Source: Syngnathus acus
Taxonomy: Eukaryota > Chordata > Actinopteri > Syngnathiformes > Syngnathidae
Reading direction: 5' to 3'
NCBI RefSeq assembly: GCF_901709675.1
Contig: NC_051103.1
Span: 4,511,501 to 4,575,500 of the forward strand
Length of the DNA stretch: 64,000 bases
Position numbers and translations under genes: made by a program. Shown here one piece after another: positions 39,283-49,516 of the stretch; within the stretch, counting starts at the first letter, position 1, and the number at the start of each line of letters is the position of its first letter. The notes under the pieces are model-generated. The model did no database searches. It saw nothing but the letters and a program-made list of their open reading frames with translations, and had not been told where the DNA came from.

Positions 39283-41467
39283 TATGACTTGATCTTCTGT
39301 TAAAGTCTGTTTTATAGCTTTATTTCATGATTATCTGAAAGCTTTCTCTGCAGAAGTAGTCATCATCCGGTTTTGACACGTCATGAGAGTGACGACCAAT
39401 TGGAAAAGGCGATGTTACGGTACCGACAGATCCCGCCAATCAGACCTCAGTTGGCTGAAAACGGTCTCTGATTGGTGATTGGCCGAGAATTTATTTTCGT
39501 GTGGTCTGCCAATAGAGGGAGACAAATCATCAAGGTTTTGTCATTTGGCTCCACTTTAATGGGAATTAATACCCCATTTTAATACTGAGTTTATATAATG
39601 TTGTGTTTTTCGTCTGAGCTTAGTATTTTACCAAACAAGGGTAATTATTTTTACACTTTTATTCACAACCGAGATGCCATCTTTTTCAATTTTATTGGTT
39701 GGATCCCGTTCAGCATCATCAAGGCTGAAGAAAGAAGTTAACTGGGATTCGAAAAAAAAGTTAAGTGCAATAGTGGTCTGAGTCCAAACATTTGACAAAT
39801 CAATAAATAACATTTTTTGATACTAACTGGCAAATTTTTTTTTTTTTTTGCAGGGAGTCAAGCCTCATTGTCATGGCGCAACAATGTTGCCATTACGAGT
39901 TGGCCCAATGTTGCACGGATGAATCAGGAAAAGCAACTTCTAAATCTTGATTAGAGGAATATTAAGCTGAAAGGTATCTTCTCTTTTTGCTCACTCAAGT
40001 TTTCAGTGGTTCAAATTATTCAATGCATTTGAATGTCTGGCAAATTTGCAAAGTGTGCAAAGCCCACACACATTATGCAAAACATGACTGACTCTCCATT
40101 CACTTTTGTGTTTGTGTGTCTGTATGTGTGCAATCCCAGTTGCGAAACAGGAGGAAGACAAGTCAAACACTTTATTGTGAGTCCAAATTCCACATTAGGG
40201 CTCGTCTGGCGTTTGAACCTGATAAAGGGAAATTTATGTGCAGTTTTGGAAAGCCTTCAGGAATCTCGACGTGGAACGAAGGAAGGTCTCACTGAGTCAC
40301 CGTCACCCATGCCTGCACTCAGCTGGGAGGGACCAAGGCGTGTGTGTGTGTGTCAGGTGGCTGCAGGCTAACAAGGTGAGACTGTGGTAGAAGACAAGCG
40401 GACAAGAGAGATGCTGCTCACCTGACAGGAAGACCACAAAGAAGGAGGAAAAAAAATCGAAGCATGGCAGCACACGTCTGACCATCTTCTTCAGCCAGCA
40501 AGGTAGGACATGACTGTCTGTCTGTGATTGGCTGAAATGTCTCTGCCTATTGTTTCTCTGTATCGACTGTATGAGTGTTATTGTAACCATGGTAACCAAC
40601 TTGGATAACTTAAATCAAAAGTCGCAATCACAAAGCCAGCGTGGTATATCAGTGTAGCCAAGCGACTTGCGTCGTCGTCAGCCGGTTATCGAGTTGAAGA
40701 AAAAAGACAAAAAAGGTACGCGCTGTTTTTTTTTTTTTTTGTCCGGCTGCTGTGATGTGTTGAGGCATGACAGAACACACACGGTAACTTATTAAAAGTT
40801 AACCATAGTTAGGCCTCCCGTAAGTCAACAGTCAAAAGTCCGACATACCAGGTGGAAATATGCACATTGTTCAAAGTTAATCTCCGGAACAGCTGACCAG
40901 GATCACAAAAGATGTATTTGCTTTTTGGGGCTCATTATTCCTCTCAATCACTAACAAACAATTAGAAAAAAAAGAAAAATCTTAAGACAATAATAAACAC
41001 AATATTTATAGCTTCAACGTTAAACAAAAACACACGTGACTTATTTGAGCTTGGCCCACAGCCCTCTTAGCAGCATAAAGAGAAATAAAACATTTACAAC
41101 TTTCAGAGTCAACACTGCAGATCAAACAATGTGGGACCTTTGTGCCGACAGGTGTGCACGTCGCTGATAAGACTATTTGCATAGCTGCTCATATGAAACA
41201 GAGAATGTTTCATCGTCAAATACGCCACACAATCCTATGATAACAACTTCCTAAGTGTAGTCATGCAATAGTAGAATGGGAACGATAGATAAGAGCTGCG
41301 TAGTGTTGTTACTTCATCCGGAAAGTGTTTGAGTGACATCACATCAGCTCATATGAACACAAGATACTCATTCATTAAATTATTGATTCCATCATCAGTT
41401 GAGAGCCAAGTGTCAGGTGACCCTACACACACACATGAACCCAACATCCTTGCTGTGCGTCCCCCAG
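39283..41467. other. Divergent flank between CDK5RAP3 and PRR15L
   Basis: The CDK5RAP3 promoter lies in the first 200 bases (ETS-like site 39364-39371). Possible PRR15L untranslated first-exon ends are at 40375 (AAG|GTGAGA) and 40502 (AAG|GTAGGA), and the PRR15L coding exon acceptor is at 41467. No other gene is visible. Confidence 0.5.
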
Positions 41468-41492
41468 GTCTCTCATCGGTCCCGCCGCCATC

Positions 41493-41792
41493 ATGTCTGA
41501 CCCCAGCTGGTGGAAGCTCAGCTTCTCCCGCAAGAAGAAGTCCGAGTCTAAGGTCCTGTACGAGATCCCGGCGGAGTGCGGCAGCAACACCAAAGACCCC
41601 CAGGGGGGCGGCGGGCCCACTCCGGAGGCCACCGAGTTCAGCGCCCGGTTGGAGAAAATCGTGGATAAGTCGGCCACTAAGGGGCGCCATGTCAAGGTTT
41701 CCCACTCAGGACGCTTCAAGGAGAAGAAGAAAATCCGGGTCACGCTGGCCGAGAACCCCGACTTGTTTGGCGAGCAGAATTTGGCTGAGTAG
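41493..41792 (+). CDS. prr15l: PRR15L, proline-rich 15-like protein
   Basis: A 99-residue protein of the PRR15/PRR15L family, whose biochemical role is not established. The whole frame lies in one exon, whose acceptor (CCCCCAG) is at 41461-41467. Family marks are the N-terminal [20 protein letters not shown] block and the C-terminal [20 protein letters not shown] block, joined by a Gly/Pro-rich linker. It is very basic and has no membrane segment, so a cytosolic or nuclear protein is likely. Its place next to CDK5RAP3 is the same as in the human HOXB-flanking region, which supports PRR15L over PRR15. Confidence 0.9.
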   Translation: MSDPSWWKLSFSRKKKSESKVLYEIPAECGSNTKDPQGGGGPTPEATEFSARLEKIVDKSATKGRHVKVSHSGRFKEKKKIRVTLAENPDLFGEQNLAE

Positions 41793-43442
41793 AACCACAA
41801 GAAGAAAAATGACAAGTAGCTGAAAGACTCTGGACCAACTTGTGCCGGGCCAACAGAACCAAATGAATTTATTTTAGTATCCTAATGTTTTATTCTTATT
41901 ACTCGTGCTACACAATCAATACACAAGTGGAGGAACCAAAGCAGAGAAACATTGTTGTACATATCAAACAAGATGGTGTCGGTGGATTTTCTTTTTGTTA
42001 CATTCAACAAAGACATGTAAACGCTTCTTCTGTCTTTGTGCTTATTTACACATTTTCTTACTTAGTCTGTGTATGCATGTTAGGTCTCTCAAGGATTTCC
42101 ATCATCCCCCCCCCCTCCCCTCCCTGTAAAATCTTTCAGGACCGCCATTATATTTTTCCTGCATTTGACCTGCCTACCGAGAAAACAAGATGTCTTCATT
42201 CAAGCTTCACCCGTTGCTGCCTTCATTGCCACAGTGACGGTAAGCAGACACTTCCCAGGTGGAACTTTACACCGCATGTAGTCATACAAATGATTGCAAT
42301 ACAACTAAGGGATTGTTTTTTCAAATTTAATTCAAACCTTAACGACGACAGTAGTCGGTTTTGTCATTTCATGCAAGAGCAAGTATGGTCCAACACTTAT
42401 TCAGTCCAAAAAATAACATTACGCTACACGTAATTAAATATCCCCTATAAAAATTCTAATTATCTTATTCGGGGTGTACAACTACAATGCAATTTTCCAA
42501 ATTCACTTTTCAACATTCAACAGCTAGAGACACAAAAAAGATTTGACAGTAAATACATTGGAAATGATTTGATAGGATAAATTCTGATCAACATATTTAG
42601 TAATAAATGCCAACATTTCCTTTTTAAGGAAAAAAAAAGAGTTGAATTACTATAAAAAAAAAAAGATTGAAACTATGTTGCACTTTGGGTTGACATCTGT
42701 GTAATTGCTTTAAATCCGACGATTGTATACAATCTAAAAATATATCTTTCTATTAAACTGCAGCTTTTCCTCTACCAAATGAGGATTTGAGCTTTAAAAA
42801 AACACACAAGGCAAAATGACAATTTATGTAGTACTATCAGCATAAACATAACACACCCACACTCCATATTTATTGTAAGTAAGCAATTTTCATAAACGAC
42901 TCAAGGCTTGCGTCCCTTTTTTTTTTATCACAAGACAAGAAAATGTAAACGATTCGATTTAAGTGAGCATCAAAAGTGGTAATTCCTTCACATTTAACAA
43001 ATCTTTGCAAGAGCTAACAAATGTAATGCCCTAATTTTGCCACAAGACGGCGCCGCTGCTGCTTCTAAAGCGAACTTTCATCTCTCACTTAACAACAAAA
43101 ATACATCGTAAATTGTGTACAGTAAATGTGTTTATACGATTTTCAGTCATTAAGTGGCCCTCTGAAGGAAAATCACAAATACTGCCCTCGTTTAAACCAC
43201 CAATAAGAGCAACTATAAACATTTACTACAAGCAAATTTACAAAGCAACAATCATTCTAAAGTATTTTTCTTTCACAAAATGACTATTTCTGTCAAGTAT
43301 TAACCCTTCCCCCCCTTGAGTACCCTTTTCCCTTTCATAGTAACCAGCACTGTTCACATTGACCTTTATAAAAAAATATTTTCTAAAACAGCTCATTTTC
43401 ATCAGCGATCCCATTTGAAATAATCCTCTGATATTTCCTGGA
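41793..43442. other. Convergent 3' flanks of PRR15L and the lamin-tail-repeat gene
   Basis: 3' UTRs of both genes are expected here. AATAAA is at about 42602 on the plus strand, and TTTATT at about 42866 could serve the minus-strand gene. A near-consensus CTCF motif (CCACAAGACGGCGC) lies at 43040-43053. No gene is seen. Confidence 0.5.
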
Positions 43443-46400
43443 CTATAGATCTGAGAGACCCTCTGCATGCTCGCTCAGCTCCATGGTGGCGTAGTCCAGA
43501 GGACGCCTAAAAGCAGAAACAGATTTTTAAAAAATAATCCTAACTGGGGTTAATCATTCCGATCGTAAACAAAAAAAAGAATACGTACGTTCTTTTGTAG
43601 AAATACATAAAAAGAGCCGCTCCAAGCGCGAGTAGCACGAGCACCGCGACTACCAGACCAATCTGTAGACCCAGGCTGGATCCTAGGAAAAATTCAAATA
43701 TAAAAATGAAACCATCTTTATTTTTCAGGTGTACCTAATGAAGCGACTTGACTGACCTGTGCTGGTGTGGCGGTCCGTGACAGGAGCGGCGCAAACATCA
43801 GCATGCGAGAGGTTCACAGTGGAGGTCTGGATGATGAGCGCCCTCTGGTGGTCCGAGAAGGCCCGAATGCTTCCCCACACTCGCAACCAGCCGGACACAC
43901 AGGAGAAATTGGCCCCTTGAACAGAAAGTAAGCAATTCAAGTCAAAGTTACATGATGATCCATGACAGTTGGTTTTACCTTGGAGTGATAAAGCGGATAT
44001 TCCGCAGAGACACCTCTGCTCCAGATAATGGGCCACTTGGACCATCCTCCTTCCTAGAATGAAACCACTGCAGTCTGAAACGCAGCACAAAGATCACATA
44101 TTGGATTATTATTTATAGTTTGTTCATACTTTGCTATATTGTTTCATTCACCTCCTGAGTTTTCCGTCCAGCCGCTGGAAGGCGGTCCGAGGCAAATGTC
44201 GATGTGACTGGAGAAGTCCAAGCTGGGGCAGATGTTAACACTTTGAGGTGTCGACGAAGACGTCGTCCAGGAAGAAGGGCTCCTCACATCGCAGCACGCA
44301 CAACGGCTGACAGAGACCGCAGCGTTTTTGACAGACCTGGACACATAGAGACAAAAAGTAATCACATCTTCGAACAAAAATCGTCAGAAAATGGAAACAC
44401 TCACCTGAGGGCTGGAATAACCTGGCTCCCTCTAGTGGACGTTGAGGAGAGCAGCATCTGGACGTCACTGAACATCAGCTCGTCCCGCCGACTGGAGTTG
44501 GTCAGGGCGGTGGCGGCTCTGCACACGCTGAAAAGGTCGTAACACAAGATGACCGTTCCCCGTGCCGGCACATCCACGCCTTCTGGGAAAGTCTGATCTA
44601 TGCAGAGAAGAAACATATGAGCACGGAGAATGAAGGTACGGAACAATACTGGAGATGTCTGTGCTCACCGGCGTCAGTGACATTCCCGATTGTGTAATAC
44701 CCGTCACGGGTGACAGCTCCGATCAAAGGAAGTGCAACGATCCTGCCGCTGTGTTCCTGGTCCAACACCACCAGTACCAGACCACGCAGATTGATCAACG
44801 GGGGCCCGTACAACTCCACAAAGGACCTCTGCTGGCTGTGATTGGTCCAGTGGCGGCTGGCCACCTCGTTGATGACCACGCCCTCGGGAGGCGGAGGTGG
44901 CCGAGGACAGCTGTTCTCTCTCAGTGGAGTAGGCGGAGCCACCTGTGTGAGTTGAAAGAATCGAGTCAGAATTCACTTGATAATTTTTGCAGTATACTTA
45001 CTGAAAATGCAGACAAGTCATGAGGGTAAAGTCCTCCGCAGCGGCTGAGCGCCTCATCACCAGGAAGAACCTCCGGGTCCTCCAGTAAGGGAAGCTGTCC
45101 AGGCGTCAGCGCCTTACTAAGCTCCTGCGCCTCCTGATCCGATCCCATCTTGCGATACACCACGGCATCCAGGAGCCCTTTGGTGGGGATCCCCCTTTGC
45201 TGTGACGACGGCGGGCCGAACGGGCTGCGGTACAGCGCCACGGCGTCCGGTCCGTTCTGGATGGTGTTGGGAGGTAGGCGGAGAGAAGGCGCCGGCACCA
45301 GCCTATCGCTGCCCAGCAGGAAGTATCCCTTGGCGGTGGTGAAGTGCCCACTCAGACTGATCTCTCTGTAGGGTTTGTTGTTGTGGGCACTGAAAAGCAG
45401 AATCCAGATGCCCTGCAGGGACACGCGGCGTCCAGAGGGGTGCCACAGTTCCACGTACTCGCCGTCCTCAGCCGCGCCGGGGGTGTCCGCGTTCAGCTCG
45501 TTGATCAAGAAGTCACCGGGCCCCCAAGATGGCAGGTGAGGAGACGTATCCGAACCTCCTCCCGGAACTACTTAAACAGGTATTAAAAACAAAATTTTAA
45601 GCTTCATCGCCCATTATGGTGCGCCATCTGATTCGTAACCACCAGGGGGCAGTATAACACTTCCACAGAAAATGACAGGAAATCATTTGTGCCAAAGCTA
45701 TCCTATCTAGATCGTAAATTATTTACATGTATAACTGCAAGTTGACCCAACACTCACCCAAAGTGTGAGGGCAGATTTTTGGCCAGGGGCACTGGTTGGG
45801 TTGCCCCGGGGTTTGCGGAGCCTCCCAAAAGACGCCGGGATCTCTGGTCCACATGGCCATACCACAACGGCTGAGGTAGAAGCCTCCCTCCTTTAAACTG
45901 ATCCAGAAAATTCAGATATTTTAGTCGGCTTTTCATCTTTTTTCTTATGCTCCATTTTATGTTCATTTAGCTGAAATTGAAAAGAGAAGTTGTTTTGTCA
46001 AGTGTGCCATAAAATGATGATCGCGTAGTGATGCAGCATGACTAAGTACGTCTTTAGGACAAAAAAACAGGAAGGCGAACTTCCGCGAAGAGGAACACTG
46101 GTCACAAGATGACCATCAAAATCCCCTTTTCATACAAAAATTGTGTTGCAATTTATGTAACATTGTGTGGAAATGTGCCTTTATAATGTCAATGCTAATT
46201 ACTACTTGCCTGTTGCTGAGCTGATATGGCTGCCTGCCGGGGATGAGGGTCTCCGTAAGGTTGGCGCTGGGCTTGTCTCCGGGGCCGGCGAACACAAACG
46301 AGTCCAGAGGCTCGATCAGGCTCAGCGGGCCACCCACGGGAAACTCCGAAGTCGTACCGCTGTATACGGCGACTCCCCCGGACTCGTCTCCTAAAAGAAG

Positions 46401-47365
46401 AAAAAAAAAGTCACAATTATAGACACAATTTTAATGGAGTCGGGAAACCTTTACCTTTCATAAACCTCTTGTCTACAATTATGGAGATGAGTCCGTTCCT
46501 GGAGGTGCTCGCGTTCACGTTCAAACTGACACTGACTCTGTCCGTTTTCCCGTTCAGCACCACCAACACAAATGGCCCGGCCTCGGACGGCGACATCAGC
46601 TCCACGAAGCCGTCCACCTGACCTCCGCCCAGCTTCAGCTCGGTGATGACGGGCCGGCTCAACGGCACGGCGGACGGCGTGCAGTTGTTCCTCTGGCCCG
46701 GGGAGGGAGCGGACACCCTGAAGCCCCAGCGATCTTCAGACAACAAACACCTGGATAGGTAGATTAATTCCACTTTGTCAACTCAATTTTATTTATTTTG
46801 CCGAATTAATTTTGCTAGCAAAGGGACCTCTTGAGTACCTCTCTATGGATTCGTCCCCCTCCAGGGCGCTTTCATCCTCGACAAATGCCAGCTCCCCTGG
46901 CGTGAGGATATCTGCCAGGACCTCAGCTCCGCCTGTCTTGCGTGTGGTATAAACAATGGCGTCCACCAAACCCATGGAGGTGACGTTCATCTTCTCGACA
47001 TACCGCGCCGCCGACGTATGATAGAGCGCGACGGCGTCATCCGGACCGTTCTGGACGGTGTTGGGAGGCAGGAGGATGGCGGGTTTGGGGAGCATGTCCA
47101 ACGAGCCGACCAGGAAGAAGCCCCTGTCGTCCGTGCTGTGGCCATTTAGGTCTAAAACTTTATAAGCCACGTTTCCGTTCCCGTTGTAGAAGACCAGAGT
47201 GAATCCGTCCAGGGAAGACCGTTGTCCGCTGGTGTGGTACAACTCCACGAACTCGCTGGTGTCCAGTTTGGGGTTGTCGGCGTTGATCTCGCTGATGATG
47301 AGGCAGGGCTCGCCCCGAATCGGTGCCGCGAGGAGCAGACACAGCAAAGTGAGCACCATCATCAT
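43443..47365 (-). CDS. Uncharacterised type I membrane protein with repeated lamin-tail-like modules
   Basis: I do not recognise a named gene. Twelve coding exons (46839-47365, 46455-46750, 46206-46390, 45758-45890, 45002-45567, 44669-44942, 44405-44597, 44152-44336, 43979-44074, 43757-43915, 43589-43682, 43443-43506) join in phase to 923 residues. A signal peptide (residues 1-18, VLTLLCLLLAAPIRG) leads into a lamin-tail-like module (LIISEINADNPKLDTSEFVE, later LPPNTVQNGPDDAVALYH, GLVDAIVY, LTPGELAFVEDES). A divergent module follows (PVITELKLGGGQVDGFVEL). Then the pair recurs: FLINELNADTPGAAEDGEYV with LPPNTIQNGPDAVALYR, then VVINEVASRHW. Each module ends in a Ser/Glu-Arg-Cys. A Cys-containing region (about 725-871), a transmembrane helix (about 877-897, IGLVVAVLVLLALGAALFMY) and a short tail (TRPLDYATMELSEHAEGL) complete it. 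The function is unknown; a cell-surface role is inferred from topology only. Exon 3 uses donor CAA|GTAGTA; an overlapping GC-AG choice would break the frame. Confidence 0.85.
43838..43851 (-). promoter_or_regulatory. CTCF-like motif inside a coding exon
   Basis: Minus-strand CCACCAGAGGGCGC matches the CTCF core at every position. It overlaps the last extracellular coding exon of the lamin-tail-repeat gene. A weaker match (CCACTAGAGGGAGC) is at 44425-44438. Confidence 0.45.
45639..45652 (+). promoter_or_regulatory. CTCF-like motif in intron
   Basis: CCACCAGGGGGCAG matches the CTCF core at every position. It lies in the intron 45568-45757 of the lamin-tail-repeat gene, opposite in orientation to the motif at 43838. 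Confidence 0.5.
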
Positions 47366-48371
47366 GAAGCACCTTCTGAAAAAACAAATTGTCTTCAGTC
47401 TTATTTTTTTTTGCAAAAAGACAAAACATTGGTGACTAGGCCATACTTTAGAAATTGAATGTGTCTGCATTGACATGTGCTGTGCACATGGTGCAGTGTT
47501 AAACATACTAGTGCATTGTATAAACTGAGATGGAATCAAAACATTATTAAAAAAAAAAAAAAGGAGCGAATGTTGAGGTCCAACGTCCACTAGAGTCACT
47601 CATCATAACAGCATGAAAGAGTCCTCTGTGTGTCCGTGTGTGTGCGTGGAATGGTGACACCGGGCATTGCACGTCTTTCGCGTGAGTCATGCATGTCATG
47701 TTGCGAAACGGAAAGTTTGCATGCATGAACAACATCTCGAGTAAAGTCGCTTCACCGAGTGGTAAATCAGAAACGCGCCTCCAGACGGAGTTGCGTATCG
47801 TGCATAGGAATGACCAATCATTATACGACTCTTATTCCGGTCACGGTTCGGCTGCCGTGCATGCATCTTTGCATCCTAAAGCACACACACGCGTTAAAAA
47901 TTGAGCGGGTTACCTAGCGTGGGCTCCCGTGTCGCTCCGGGTGTGCCGAGGAAGCTTCTTCACCCCGAAACGTGGAGGAAAAGAACGGCGTTTTTTCTTC
48001 TTTTGAAAAAGTTTGCTTTCTGCCCCTTCCGCCGCTCCCTTTATTCACAAAGCAGCACTTTCTCCCCCCCCCACAGAGTGGGCGGGCGGTCAGACCGTCT
48101 AAGGGGGGGCTATGATGATGAGTACGACGACGATGATGATGATGATGATGCATTCTTCATAAAAAGTTTTGATGTATTTATTTATGTACATATTTGAAGC
48201 AAATAACTTTAATTTGTGGCAAACTGACAAAAACCTGTGAGGTTAGAATCCGCTGTGAGACATCCAGCAAAGGTGAAGCTGAGAAAATTCCGTTTTATTT
48301 ATTCATTCATTCATTCATTCATCCATTCATTTATTTATTTATTTGTTTCTTTGTTCTTGTTTTACATTAAA
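47366..48371 (-). promoter_or_regulatory. 5' region of the lamin-tail-repeat gene
   Basis: The first coding exon has an acceptor (TTTTTTCAG) at 47376. A consensus-like donor (CTAG|GTAACC, minus strand) at 47914 marks the probable end of an untranslated exon 1 in a GC-richer patch at about 47.9-48.1 kb, the likely promoter. A GAT/ATG trinucleotide run lies near 48113-48150 and a TTCA tetranucleotide run at 48301-48345. Confidence 0.5.
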
Positions 48372-49516
48372 ATGATGAGTTTACACGGTTAAAAACACTG
48401 CAGTAAAAGTCAATATGTGAAAAAAATATTGGCCACTTTAGGAGGTATGTGGATGTTTTGAATTGCTCTATCGCCATCTAGCGGTTTAAATCTAAAGTAC
48501 ATGCTTAAACCATAATAAATTAAACTAAATGACGAATTAAATATATGACTCTATATTATATTATTTTATATTATATATACATTAATGTATATATATATAT
48601 ATGATGAGTTTACACGGTTAAAAACAAACTGCAGTAAAAGTCAATATGTGAAAAAAATATTGGACACTTTAGGAGAAACACACTGCAGTAAAAGTCAATA
48701 TGTAAAAAAAATATTGGCCACTTTAGGAGGTATGTGGATGTTTTGAATTGCTCTATCGCCATCTAGCGGTTTAAATCTAAAGTACATGCTTAAACCATAA
48801 TAAATTAAACTAAATGACGAATTAAATATATGACTCTATATTATATTATTTTATATTATATATACATTAATGTATATATATATATGATGAGTTTACACGG
48901 TTAAAAACAAACTGCAGTAAAAGTCAATATGTGAAAAAAATATTGGACACTTTAGGAGAAACACACTGCAGTAAAAGTCAATATGTAAAAAAAATATTGG
49001 CCACTTTAGGAGGTATGTGGATGTTTTGAATTGCTCTATCGCCATCTAGCGGTTTAAATCTAAAGTACATGCTTAAACCATAATAAATTAAATTAAACTA
49101 AATGACGAATTAAATATATGACTCTATATTAAATTATTCCACCATTAATATTATACATAATATATAATCAAACACCAATAATATATTATAACACATTATA
49201 TTAGTTTATATATTTATTAAATTATATGTATGTATATTATGTATTATGTATTACTATATATATATATATATTGTATATTAATATAGAATATAATATATTA
49301 TATTATGTTACATAACATAATATAATATTACATAACATAATATAGAATAACATAATAATTGTAATATAATTGATTCGTAATTTAATTGAATTGAATTGTT
49401 TAAGCATGCACTCTACATTTAAACCGCTAGATGGCGACAGAGCAATTCAAAACGTCCACCCACCTCCTAAAGTGCCCAAGATTTTTTTTACGTATTGACT
49501 TTTACAGCAGTGTTTT
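48372..49516. repeat. Composite tandem and inverted (foldback) repeat
   Basis: Three direct units start at 48372, 48601 and 48884. All contain GAGTTTACACGGTTAAAAAC, then GGAGGTATGTGGATGTTTTG, GCCATCTAGCGG and a TA-rich end. Units 2 and 3 are about 283 bases because an inner block of about 55 bases (ACTGCAGTAAAAGTCAATATG onward) is doubled; unit 1 has it once. A reverse-complement copy of the core lies at about 49398-49516. The layout suggests a non-autonomous foldback element that expanded by tandem duplication. No coding capacity is seen. Confidence 0.85.

Noticed and set aside
40755-40785. Partial match to miR-152 (CATGACAGAAC) near PRR15L
   Set aside because: The seed CAGTGCA is absent and no complementary arm able to form a hairpin is seen nearby, so the 11-base match is probably chance.
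46116-46205. GC-AG intron in the lamin-tail-repeat gene (AACAG|GCAAGT)
   Set aside because: It would break the reading frame; the overlapping GT donor four bases later (CAA|GTAGTA) keeps phase with the next exon.
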